A stretch of DNA of 64,000 nucleotides from Janthinobacterium lividum. GTDB lineage: Bacteria; Pseudomonadota; Gammaproteobacteria; Burkholderiales; Burkholderiaceae_D. Location of the stretch: assembly GCF_034424625.1 (NCBI RefSeq), contig NZ_CP139976.1, positions 1-64,000 of the forward strand, written 5' to 3'. The notes below the pieces were generated by a model that searched no databases, was not told the origin of the DNA, and saw only the letters and a list, made by a program, of their open reading frames with translations. Each line of letters starts with the position of its first letter. Positions within the stretch are counted from its first letter, which is position 1. Both the position numbers and the translations under genes were made by a program. Below, one piece after another: positions 39,213-47,075 of the stretch.

Positions 39213-39707
39213 ATGAAAACCCTTCTTTTCGGCAGTACCCTGCTGTGCCTGCTGGCCAGCCCCGCACACGCCCAGCTGCGTAAGGTCGATGATCTTTCTC
39301 TGCCAGCGGCCAACAAGCTGGCCAACGCGGCCATGGCCGCGTGCCAGGCGCAAGGCCGGCATATCGTCGTTACCGTGCTGGACCATGGCGGCAATGTCGT
39401 GACGGTGCAGCGCGCCGACGGCGTCGGACCGCACAACACGGAAGCCAGCCGGCGCAAGGCGTATACAGCGCTGTCCACCAGGAGCGATACCTATGCGCTG
39501 GCCGTGGCGGCCCGCAACAATCCGGACATGAGTAATTTGACCACCGTGCCGGAACTGTTGCTGCTGGGCGGCGGCCTGCCGTTGCGGGCCCAGGGAGAAG
39601 TGGTCGGCGCCATCGGCGTGGCCGGTGGCGGTGGCGCGCAGCAAGACCGTGCCTGCGCCCAGGCTGCCCTGGCCGCCATCCCCGAACTCGATTCCCCCAC
39701 CCTTTGA
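39213..39707 (+). CDS. Periplasmic GlcG/HbpS-like heme-binding protein
   Basis: A 164-residue protein with a signal peptide ending in ASPAHA. The mature part is a single GlcG/HbpS (DUF336) domain: LANAAMAACQAQGRHIVVTVLD near the start, the conserved SRRKAYTA, and GGGLPL then GAIGVAGGGGAQQD near the end. HbpS of Streptomyces binds heme and iron and works with an oxidative-stress sensor kinase; a similar link to the divergent kinase here is suggestive. The hiuH-like gene follows after 11 bp and probably shares the transcript. Confidence 0.88.
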   Translation: MKTLLFGSTLLCLLASPAHAQLRKVDDLSLPAANKLANAAMAACQAQGRHIVVTVLDHGGNVVTVQRADGVGPHNTEASRRKAYTALSTRSDTYALAVAARNNPDMSNLTTVPELLLLGGGLPLRAQGEVVGAIGVAGGGGAQQDRACAQAALAAIPELDSPTL

Positions 39708-39718
39708 AAGACACGACG

Positions 39719-40129
39719 ATGACGTACCTGAAAAAGATCACCGCCGCCCTGGCCTTCGCCAGCCTGTCCGGCATGGCCCTGGCCGCCGCCAATCCCTTGA
39801 GCGTGCACATCCTCGACTTGCAGAGCGGCCTGCCGACAGCGGGCGTGACGGTCACCCTGGAGCAAAAGAAAGGCGAAGGCTGGCAACAGTTGGCCAGCGC
39901 CGTGACAAATGCGCAGGGGCGCATCGCGGCCATGTATCCGGAGGATGCTCCCATGCAGGCGGGCGATTACCGCATCGTGTTCAAGACAGGCGAGCACTAT
40001 GCGCGCCTGAAACAGGAAACCTTCTTCCCGGAAATCCCCGTGCAATTCCACGTGGAAAAGACCGACCAGCACTATCACATTCCCTTGCTGCTCAGCCCTT
40101 TCGGTTTTTCCACTTACCGGGGGAGCTGA
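39719..40129 (+). CDS. hiuH: Periplasmic 5-hydroxyisourate hydrolase (transthyretin-like)
   Basis: A 136-residue protein. A signal peptide covers about residues 1-23, as in E. coli HiuH. The mature enzyme has the family marks LSVHILD, the Arg-containing middle strand and the C-terminal YRGS. It hydrolyses 5-hydroxyisourate, made from urate by an oxidase, to OHCU. ATG 39719 begins the signal peptide; the upstream TTG overlaps the previous stop. It is the second gene of the operon facing hprRS, which matches the E. coli hiuH/hprRS locus. Confidence 0.92.
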   Translation: MTYLKKITAALAFASLSGMALAAANPLSVHILDLQSGLPTAGVTVTLEQKKGEGWQQLASAVTNAQGRIAAMYPEDAPMQAGDYRIVFKTGEHYARLKQETFFPEIPVQFHVEKTDQHYHIPLLLSPFGFSTYRGS

Positions 40130-40136
40130 CCGTTGA

Positions 40137-40835
40137 TCACGCCACCGTCTTCGCCGTCTGCCCGAACAGCACGCTTTTCGCGTCGCCGCTGACGGTGGGC
40201 TGCACATTAATTTCAGCCGCCCGCGCATACGCGCGCACGGTGGCGGGACGGGCGGCAATGGCCGTGAACCAGCGCGCCAGGTGCGGGAAATCTTCCAGCT
40301 TCTGGCGCTGGCGCTCGTGCGGCACGATCCACGGGTAGATCGCCATGTCGGCGATGGAATACGTGTCGCCGGCCACGAATGCGCGGTCCGCCAGGCGCTT
40401 GTTCAGCACGCCGTATAGCCGGTTCGTTTCGTTGACGTAGCGCGTGATGGCGTAGTCGATGGCTTCGGGCGCATATTGCACGAAATGGTGGTTTTGCCCG
40501 GCCATGGGGCCAAGCCCCCCCATTTGCCAGAACAGCCACTGCATGACTTCGGCGCGTCCCCGCACGTCGTCCGGCAGGAATTGCCCGCTTTTCTCGGCCA
40601 GGTATTGCAAAATCGCGCCCGACTCGAACAGGGACAAGGGCGCGCCGCCATCTTCCGGCGCCTGGTCGACGATGGCGGGGATGCGGTTGTTCGGCGCGAT
40701 GGCGAGGAATTCGGGCTTGAATTGGTCACCCTTGCCGATATGCACGGGAATAATGTTGTAGGGGATGCCCGCTTCTTCCAGGAACATCGTCACTTTGTGC
40801 CCGTTGGGCGTGGTCCAGTAATACAGGTCGATCAT
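40137..40835 (-). CDS. yfcG: Nu-class glutathione transferase / disulfide-bond reductase YfcG-like
   Basis: A 232-residue cytoplasmic protein. The start MIDLYYWTTPNGHKVTMFLEE and the blocks PNNRIPAIVD, LSLFESGAILQYLAEK and WLFWQMGGLGPMAGQNHHF follow E. coli YfcG closely. The Thr/Asn after the first strand replaces the Tyr/Ser of other classes and binds GSSG. It has disulfide reductase activity rather than classical transferase activity in E. coli. It converges on hiuH with 7 bp between them. ATG 40835 was taken by comparison with YfcG. Confidence 0.93.
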   Translation of the reverse strand: MIDLYYWTTPNGHKVTMFLEEAGIPYNIIPVHIGKGDQFKPEFLAIAPNNRIPAIVDQAPEDGGAPLSLFESGAILQYLAEKSGQFLPDDVRGRAEVMQWLFWQMGGLGPMAGQNHHFVQYAPEAIDYAITRYVNETNRLYGVLNKRLADRAFVAGDTYSIADMAIYPWIVPHERQRQKLEDFPHLARWFTAIAARPATVRAYARAAEINVQPTVSGDAKSVLFGQTAKTVA

Positions 40836-41012
40836 CGTGGTCTTTCCAGATAGATAAGTAGGGCAGGCGGCCTCCGCATCACTATTGTCGCGCCGCAACT
40901 GATATGCATGGATATAATGCCACGTAAGCGAAAAACAAGACGGCGCAAGCATTCACTAGCGCCGTCACGCAGGCATCACGACATTCCCGAGCACCAACCA
41001 AGAAAGCCGACC

Positions 41013-41438
41013 ATGCGCAAACTCCTGATCGTCACGCTGTCCGTCCTGCTGTCAGGCTGTGTCCAGGACTTCGCCATCTACATGTTCGATGGACAGGACC
41101 ATTCCCTGACCGTGCGCCGCCAGCAACGTTATTTTTGGCAAGATACCGTGGAAGTGCAGCTGATGGCGACCAATCTGCCGCAATGCCAGCGCCTGCATAC
41201 CCTGTCGACGGATGCGCCAGCCGACATCACAGTCGAGCTGTTTGCCGCCGGCGATGGCATCTGGAATATCCGCATGGGCAAGCAGCTGTGGCAGGCGGAA
41301 ACGAATACCTGCAATGCGCTGACGGAAATGGAAAACGACCCGAAAGCCGACCTGGGCCAGCTGGTCGGGCAATTCGTGGTCGTCGATGACAAGCTGGAAT
41401 TCGAACCGGCGCCGCAGGCGGCGGCGCCAGCCCAATAA
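41013..41438 (+). CDS. Small lipoprotein of unknown function
   Basis: A 141-residue protein. The signal peptide ends in the lipobox LLSGC with the acylated Cys at 16. The mature part has a few regular strands and a Pro/Ala-rich end, but no domain that I recognise. AGAAAG lies upstream of ATG 41013. Gln at +2 (CVQ has Val at +2) gives no inner-membrane retention signal, so an outer-membrane location is likely. It converges on the chemoreceptor gene, only four bases apart. Confidence 0.8.
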   Translation: MRKLLIVTLSVLLSGCVQDFAIYMFDGQDHSLTVRRQQRYFWQDTVEVQLMATNLPQCQRLHTLSTDAPADITVELFAAGDGIWNIRMGKQLWQAETNTCNALTEMENDPKADLGQLVGQFVVVDDKLEFEPAPQAAAPAQ

Positions 41439-41442
41439 AGTC

Positions 41443-43095
41443 CTAGCGCGCTGCCAGGCTGCGCAGCGGCTTTTTCGCCACGGCGCGTGGCGCGCCAGCC
41501 GAACTTGCCGCCAGGCGCGGCGACGTCCCCATCCCCGGCTCCTGCGCCGACAGCTTGAAGCGCGCCACCAGTTGCGCCAGCACGGCCGCCTGGTCCTGCA
41601 TGCTCGACGCCGCGGCCGCCGCCTCTTCCACCAGTGCCGCATTTTGCTGCGTCACGCTATCCATTTCCGTGATCGCCTGGTTGACGTGGCCGATGCCCGT
41701 GCTTTGCTCGTGCGAAGCGGCCGTGATGTCGGCCATGATGTCGGTCACGCGCGAAACGGAAGCCACCACCTGATCCATGGTCGTGCCCGCCTGTGCGACG
41801 AGCGTGCTGCCTGCCGCGATGCTGTCGACGGAAGCGCCGATGAGCTCCTTGATTTCCTTCGCCGCGCCAGCGGACCGTTGGGCCAGGTTGCGCACTTCCG
41901 ACGCCACCACGGCAAAGCCGCGTCCCTGCTCGCCGGCGCGCGCCGCTTCCACGGCCGCATTCAAGGCCAGGATATTCGTCTGGAAAGCGATGCCATCGAT
42001 GACGCCGATAATGTCGACGATCTTGCGCGACGATGCATTGATGGTATCCATGGTGCCGATCACTTGCGCCACCACGGCGCCGCCCTGGCGGGCCACGGCG
42101 GAAGCGGACTGCGCCAGTTCATTCGCCTGCACGGCGTTGCCCGCGTTTTGTGTCACGGTCGAAGTCAATTCCTCCATCGAGGCCGCCGTTTCTTCCAGCG
42201 AACTGGCTTGCATTTCCGTGCGTGCCGACAAGTCCATATTGCCGCTGGCAATCTCGCTCGATGCCGTGGCAATCGTCTCGGCGCTGTGGCGGATTTCACT
42301 GATCGCATCGACCAGGTTGGCTTGCATGGTTTTCATTGCGTACAGCACGCTGTGGCGGTCGTTGGCATGCGTGCGCACGACGCCGCTCAAATCGTTATTC
42401 GCGATCTTTTCGGCCACGTCGGCCGCATACTCGGGATCGCCGCCCAGCGCATGGCGCAAGCTGCGGTTGATCACGACGACGACGGCGGCCAGCAGCGCGC
42501 ACACGAGTACCAGCACGCCCAGCGAAGTCAGCAGCGACTGGCGGAAGGCCGCATCGATATCATCCATGTACACGCCCGTCACGATGGTCCAGCTCCATGG
42601 CTTGTAGGCCACCACGCGGCTCATCTTCGGTTCCGGCGTCTTCTGGCCGGGACGGGGGAAATAATAGTGGACGAAGCCCTTGCCCGCATCGGTCTTGCCC
42701 ACGGCAACGATGTCGCGGTACAGATAAGTGCCGTTGGCATCTTTAAAATCCGACATGTTCTTGCCATCGGTTTGCGGTGCGGCGGGATTCATCACGACGA
42801 CGGCATCGAGGTTGATGATGGACAAATAACCGGTTTCGCCGAAACGCATGCTCTTGATGACGGCCGTGGCCTGCTTCTGCGCTTCTTCCTTCGTCAAGGC
42901 GCCGCTGGCGGCCAGGTCGCCGAACATCTTGACGGCGCCCAGGCCCAGGTCGGCGGCATTGCTCAGGTCGGCGCTGCGCTCTTCGATGCGGATCTTGCGA
43001 ACTTCCAGCGCGTTATAGACAAAAATAACGGTGATGCACAACAAGCTGCAAATCAGGGGAATCCATAACTTCTGCTGGAACGTCAATTTCTTCAT
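41443..43095 (-). CDS. Methyl-accepting chemotaxis protein with single Cache sensor domain
   Basis: A 550-residue chemoreceptor. After a transmembrane helix (about 11-29) comes a periplasmic sCache_2-type domain (about 35-185; ETGYLSI, DGKNMSD and [16 protein letters not shown] are typical). Then come the second transmembrane helix, a HAMP-like stretch and a signalling domain with the tip [20 protein letters not shown]. Unlike the other two receptors it ends RSLAAR without a docking pentapeptide. Cache_2 receptors often sense organic acids. The ligand here is unknown. Confidence 0.94.
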   Translation of the reverse strand: MKKLTFQQKLWIPLICSLLCITVIFVYNALEVRKIRIEERSADLSNAADLGLGAVKMFGDLAASGALTKEEAQKQATAVIKSMRFGETGYLSIINLDAVVVMNPAAPQTDGKNMSDFKDANGTYLYRDIVAVGKTDAGKGFVHYYFPRPGQKTPEPKMSRVVAYKPWSWTIVTGVYMDDIDAAFRQSLLTSLGVLVLVCALLAAVVVVINRSLRHALGGDPEYAADVAEKIANNDLSGVVRTHANDRHSVLYAMKTMQANLVDAISEIRHSAETIATASSEIASGNMDLSARTEMQASSLEETAASMEELTSTVTQNAGNAVQANELAQSASAVARQGGAVVAQVIGTMDTINASSRKIVDIIGVIDGIAFQTNILALNAAVEAARAGEQGRGFAVVASEVRNLAQRSAGAAKEIKELIGASVDSIAAGSTLVAQAGTTMDQVVASVSRVTDIMADITAASHEQSTGIGHVNQAITEMDSVTQQNAALVEEAAAAASSMQDQAAVLAQLVARFKLSAQEPGMGTSPRLAASSAGAPRAVAKKPLRSLAAR

Positions 43096-43408
43096 GCTGT
43101 GTCTCCAACTATCTATTTGCGGCGATGGGGCGTGGCCCGCATCCTGCCCTGCAAGCCAGGAATGCGGCGGCGACGGTGCTCTGGCGGCACCGTTCAGACT
43201 GCTTCAGCATACGCTTGAACGACCGATATTTACAATGCCGGGAAGCAATGATTTTTGCCCGGTGTTGTTAATGCGTTGCGACAATTGATGAGAATTGATG
43301 CTGCATTGCAGTAAAAAGGCATGCAGATAGGCATCGGCAAGGCAGGCGGGGGTGGCGTGCCTGTGTCAAAATGCACGCCGTATACTCGACGAATCACGAA
43401 AGAACAGC
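43096..43408. other. Promoter region between divergent chemoreceptor and small gene
   Basis: About 313 bp between divergent starts. It must carry promoters for both genes. I could not pick a convincing sigma-28 or sigma-70 box, and no repeat or hairpin stands out. Confidence 0.4.
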
Positions 43409-43774
43409 ATGACCAAGAATGAAGCCATGAAACGCATCAACGACCGCCTGGGCAAACCCACCCTGACGGACAAGAACACGCATTTTGCCAGCGTCGCCAG
43501 CTATGGCACGGACGAAGGCTGGTGGCTGAAGATTCCCTTCCTGACGTTCAAGCAGGAATTGCACTTCATCCTCAACAATGAAAAAACGAAAAGCTTCCAG
43601 CACCTGAAAATCGGCGCCAACCAGATCCTCAGCCCCGGCATGAAGTTCCGCAGCACGGGCGGCGCGGCCGACGCCTTCATGTCGGCCTCGGCGCCGAAAC
43701 GCCTGGTCGACTTGCTCGACGGCGGTAGCAAGTACAACTTCACCAAGCATTTCGTCAACGACTACCGCTACTAG
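43409..43774 (+). CDS. Small protein of unknown function
   Basis: A 121-residue soluble basic protein. It starts MTKNEAMKRINDRLGK and has no signal peptide and no motif that I recognise. The composition suits a small cytoplasmic fold. ATG 43409 follows AGAA; an earlier start in the same frame would add Cys-rich residues without a ribosome site. It converges with the gene at 43810-44235. Confidence 0.7.
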   Translation: MTKNEAMKRINDRLGKPTLTDKNTHFASVASYGTDEGWWLKIPFLTFKQELHFILNNEKTKSFQHLKIGANQILSPGMKFRSTGGAADAFMSASAPKRLVDLLDGGSKYNFTKHFVNDYRY

Positions 43775-43809
43775 TCCCACCTGACCCAACCTGCTGCGCG
43801 TCGGTTTGG

Positions 43810-44235
43810 TCAAGCGTCGCGACGCCTTGTCGGATCATTGTGGGGCGGCAGCCACGCCCTGAGCAAATGCTGGGCGATGTCGAGCGCGTCGTCGCGGCTG
43901 GTGCCGAAATGCAGGGGATAACCCCAGAACTTGCCGAACATCACGGCAAAGGCCTTGCCGGCCAGGCGCTTGGCGGCGCTCGGTTCGACCAGCACCATGC
44001 CCTGGATATACGCGCGGATGGCGGCCTTGTTCTGCTTCATCCATAGTGAAGCCCGCTTGCGCTCTTCCTGCGGGTGTTCATGCCCATCTTCGTCAAAGCC
44101 TTCTTCGCTGAGGATGACAAACGCCTGGCGGCGCGCCAGCAGCGCGTCGAACTGGGCAAACAGAATATCGGGCTGGACAGGCGCGGCCTCGCGGCGCATC
44201 CAGACGAGGGGGAAAGTGGATAGATCAAGCTGCAT
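43810..44235 (-). CDS. Conserved small protein of unknown function
   Basis: A 141-residue protein beginning MQLDLSTFPLVWMR. A clear AAGGAG precedes ATG 44235. No signal peptide is seen. The middle (ILSEEGFDEDGHEHPQEERK) is acidic and the rest helical. It may be related to small STAS-like or phage-repressor-like proteins, but I cannot place it. It diverges from an AraC-type regulator gene by 171 bp, so the regulator may control it. Confidence 0.75.
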   Translation of the reverse strand: MQLDLSTFPLVWMRREAAPVQPDILFAQFDALLARRQAFVILSEEGFDEDGHEHPQEERKRASLWMKQNKAAIRAYIQGMVLVEPSAAKRLAGKAFAVMFGKFWGYPLHFGTSRDDALDIAQHLLRAWLPPHNDPTRRRDA

Positions 44236-44406
44236 GGTAATGACTCCTTCAAGGGGGTTGCCGTTCCTCCTCACCTTCATCAGAACACGGGCGGCGGCGG
44301 TTGCCGTTGAAGCGGGGCTGCGGATGCCCATACGATAGCGTTGGCAGCGCTGCGCGTCATTGCATAAAATAGCCACAATATTATTCAATCCAGCCAAAGT
44401 AACCCC

Positions 44407-45249
44407 ATGCCCCATCCCCTCTTGCCCAGCATGCTGACGGCCCACCTGGGTCTGGACGACGACGCCTCCATCCTCGATTTCGACGTCGATGGCGTGCTGC
44501 GCCCCTTGCTGGCCGTGGGCCTGGCCAGCGTGCCCGAGGATGCGGAGCAGGCGCCGCATCAGCACCGCAAGGGGCAGTTGCTGTATGCCACGCGGGGCGT
44601 GATTCATTGCGAGGTGGAAAGCGGCGTGTGGATCGTGCCACCGCAGTGCGCCGTGTGGATACCAGGCGGCCTGATGCATGCTGCGCAGGGCGTGGGCGAG
44701 GCGGAATGTTATTGCCTGTTTATCGAACCGGCCATGGCGCCAGCCTTGCCCGCCGTCTGCTGTACCGTGGCCGTCTCGCCCTTGCTGCGCGCACTGATCG
44801 CCAAGGCGGCCGGTTTTCCCACCCTGACCGTGCTGCAGGGCGCGCAGGAACGCCTCGTGCTCACTTTGCTCGACGAGCTGGCGGCCGCGCCCGTGGAAGA
44901 CTTGCATCTGCCGATGCCGCGCGATGCGCGCTTGCGCTGCCTGGCTTCCCTGCTGCTGGCGCAGCCTGCCGATAAAAGTACCCTGGCCGAATGGGCCAGC
45001 CGCATCGGCATGAGCGAGCGCAGCATGACCCGGCAATCACTGGAGGAAATGGGCATGAGTGTAGGCCGCTGGCGCCGGCAATTGCACGTCATCCTTGCCT
45101 TGCAACGGCTGGCGCAAGGGCGCAGCGTGAAAGCGGTGGCGCTGGAACTCGGTTATGAAAATACCAGCGGTTTCGTCACCATGTTCCGCAAGGCCGTGGG
45201 CAAGCCACCGGCGCGCTACCTGGCGGAACGGGAATCGAAGAGACTATAA
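44407..45249 (+). CDS. AraC-family regulator with cupin sensor domain
   Basis: A 280-residue regulator. The N-terminal cupin (HQHRKGQLLYATRGVIHC, then PPQCAVWIPGGLMHA) has the same layout as the regulator at 25979-26767, and the C-terminal HTH pair includes RIGMSERSMTR and YENTSGFVTMFRKAVGKPP. The two are paralogues in type but not close in sequence. The neighbouring divergent gene is its most likely target. Confidence 0.92.
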   Translation: MPHPLLPSMLTAHLGLDDDASILDFDVDGVLRPLLAVGLASVPEDAEQAPHQHRKGQLLYATRGVIHCEVESGVWIVPPQCAVWIPGGLMHAAQGVGEAECYCLFIEPAMAPALPAVCCTVAVSPLLRALIAKAAGFPTLTVLQGAQERLVLTLLDELAAAPVEDLHLPMPRDARLRCLASLLLAQPADKSTLAEWASRIGMSERSMTRQSLEEMGMSVGRWRRQLHVILALQRLAQGRSVKAVALELGYENTSGFVTMFRKAVGKPPARYLAERESKRL

Positions 45250-45256
45250 AACGCAT

Positions 45257-45285
45257 AAAAAAAGGCGGCATATGCCGCCTTCATC
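45257..45285. terminator. Bidirectional terminator between AraC-type gene and folE
   Basis: A perfect 20-bp palindrome, AAGGCGGCATATGCCGCCTT at 45262-45281, follows an A-run on the plus strand (a T-run for the minus strand). It lies between two convergent genes. It suits folE best. Confidence 0.88.
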
Positions 45286-45303
45286 TTGCATCGTCGATGA
45301 AAA

Positions 45304-45870
45304 TCAGACTTCGCGCGCCAGCGCCAGAAATTCCGTGCGCAGCGCCAGGTTCGGCTGCATCTCGCCCAGCATGGCCGACGTGATGGTTTCTTCGCCCGGC
45401 GTGCGGATGCCGCGGCTTTCCATGCACAGGTGGCGGCAACGTACGACCACGCCCACCGATTTCGGTTCCAGCACTTCCATCAGGGCATTGGCGATCTGCA
45501 TCGTCATGCGTTCCTGCACTTGCAGGCGCTTGGAGAAGCAATCGACGAGGCGCGTCAGTTTCGACAGGCCAACGATCTTGCCGTTGGGCACGTAGCCGAT
45601 GGTGGCCTTGCCAAAGAACGGCGCCAGATGGTGCTCGCAATGGCTGTAGACGGGAATGCCGCGCACGACGATCAGCTCGTTGTACTGTTCCGCGCCATCT
45701 TCGAAGGCTTTCAGCAAGTCCACCGGATCCTGGCCATAGCCGGACGTCCAGTGTTTCCAGGCTTTTGCCACGCGCGCCGGCGTTTCCAGCAAGCCAGGAC
45801 GCTGCGGATCTTCGCCAAGGCTGCTGATCAACCGGCGCCAGTCGTTTTCGGAGAATTCTTCTTGAGACAT
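45304..45870 (-). CDS. folE: GTP cyclohydrolase I
   Basis: A 188-residue FolE. It turns GTP into 7,8-dihydroneopterin triphosphate, the first step of folate and pterin synthesis. The signature YSHCEHHLAPFFGKATIGY holds the zinc Cys and His ligands; the second Cys is in VRCRHLCMESRG. SKLTRLVDCFSKRLQVQERM is also conserved. ATG 45870 gives the normal short form, and a GGGTGG site lies upstream. The nudC-like gene lies just upstream on the same strand; NudC-type Nudix enzymes and FolE are not in one pathway. Confidence 0.96.
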   Translation of the reverse strand: MSQEEFSENDWRRLISSLGEDPQRPGLLETPARVAKAWKHWTSGYGQDPVDLLKAFEDGAEQYNELIVVRGIPVYSHCEHHLAPFFGKATIGYVPNGKIVGLSKLTRLVDCFSKRLQVQERMTMQIANALMEVLEPKSVGVVVRCRHLCMESRGIRTPGEETITSAMLGEMQPNLALRTEFLALAREV

Positions 45871-45944
45871 GCTAAACCACCCTAAAATTTTCAATTGCCG
45901 CCAGTATATAGAAAATGCGGCAAGCTGCCCGAGCAGTCCCCGCT

Positions 45945-46814
45945 TTACGACACTGCCGGCGGACGGTGGGCGCCGACCAGCAGCGCGGAAATCGACACGC
46001 TCGAACTCGCTTCCGGCCACGCATCGCCGGGGCCAAACCAGCGCGCCTCGGCGATTTCATTCTCGTCGAGGCGAATCTCGCCATCGAGGTAATCGGCCGT
46101 AAACGCGATCATCAGCGAATGGGGGAACGGCCAGGATTGGCTCATGAAGTACTGCAAGTTATGCACGCGCAAGCCCACCTCTTCCATCACTTCGCGGTGC
46201 ACGGCTTCCTCGATCGATTCGCCCGCTTCCAGGAAGCCGGCCAGCGGACTGAAACGCTGCGATGGCGAATGCTTGTGCATGGCCAGCAGTACCTGGTCGC
46301 CCTTGCGGATGAGTACCATCATGGCTGGCGAAATACGCGGATACGCGAGCATGCCGCAGGCGGCGCATGTGAAGCAGCGCTCGCCAGGCGTGCGCTGCAT
46401 GGGCGTGGCGCATACGCCGCAATGGCGGTGCGTGCGCGCCCACTCGGCCAGTTGCGCGGCGCGGCTGGCCAAGCCCAGGAAAGCATCGTCGATGGCATTA
46501 AACAGCGAACGCATGCCGTGCCAGGCCAGAGTGCTATCGGCGGGCAACAGCTCCTCATCCGTCCAGACGGTCTGGCAATAACGGCCCTGCCACAGGCCCA
46601 CGGGCTGGGCGCGGCTGAGGTCGATATCGAGCGCGGCCGCCTCGGCGGCATTGGGCAAGGACAGCTCGGACGTGCGCAACAATAAACGTCCGCGGTGAAA
46701 GACGAATGTGAGCGTGTCGGCTGCCGCCGGGGCCGGTTCGGGCGTATCGATCAGGGGGACAAAGGCTTCGGGAGTTTGCAGCATGCTTGGCGGAAATTTG
46801 TAAAGGTTGCTCAT
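45945..46814 (-). CDS. nudC: NAD(H) pyrophosphatase / NAD-RNA decapping Nudix hydrolase NudC
   Basis: A 289-residue protein. A four-Cys zinc site (HCGVC near 128, CFTCAACG near 144) precedes the Nudix box GFLEAGESIEEAVHREVMEEVGL by extent about 182-204, and SQSWPFPHS is the NudC substrate-loop motif. It cleaves NAD(H) to NMN and AMP and removes NAD caps from RNA. Two adjacent ATG codons (46817 and 46814) are possible; GGGAG suits the second. It is 74 bp upstream of folE. Confidence 0.93.
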   Translation of the reverse strand: MSNLYKFPPSMLQTPEAFVPLIDTPEPAPAAADTLTFVFHRGRLLLRTSELSLPNAAEAAALDIDLSRAQPVGLWQGRYCQTVWTDEELLPADSTLAWHGMRSLFNAIDDAFLGLASRAAQLAEWARTHRHCGVCATPMQRTPGERCFTCAACGMLAYPRISPAMMVLIRKGDQVLLAMHKHSPSQRFSPLAGFLEAGESIEEAVHREVMEEVGLRVHNLQYFMSQSWPFPHSLMIAFTADYLDGEIRLDENEIAEARWFGPGDAWPEASSSVSISALLVGAHRPPAVS

Positions 46815-46932
46815 CATACTCCCGCCGGCGGACGCCTGCGCGCATAGCAGCGGCCAGGCCGCAAAGCAAGCATTCATGGGCCATGACAGTGTTTTTTTTG
46901 CGGCACACCCAATTCGTTGCGTAAACGAGACT

Positions 46933-46951
46933 GATAACGATTCTCATTTAC
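46933..46951. promoter_or_regulatory. Candidate Fur box
   Basis: GATAACGATTCTCATTTAC matches the 19-bp Fur consensus (GATAATGATAATCATTATC) at 13 or so positions by eye, including both inverted arms. It lies about 125 bp upstream of the Fiu-like receptor gene, so iron repression of that gene is expected. Confidence 0.78.
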
Positions 46952-47075
46952 GAATGAGTGCCCAATAATTACAATGTCTGTCAACCCGTCCATCGCCAGC
47001 CACTTGCCCGCTTGCCACAGCACAGCGGCGCAGAGCCAGCCAGGAACCACTACCTGACCTTATCGAGAGAGCAAG

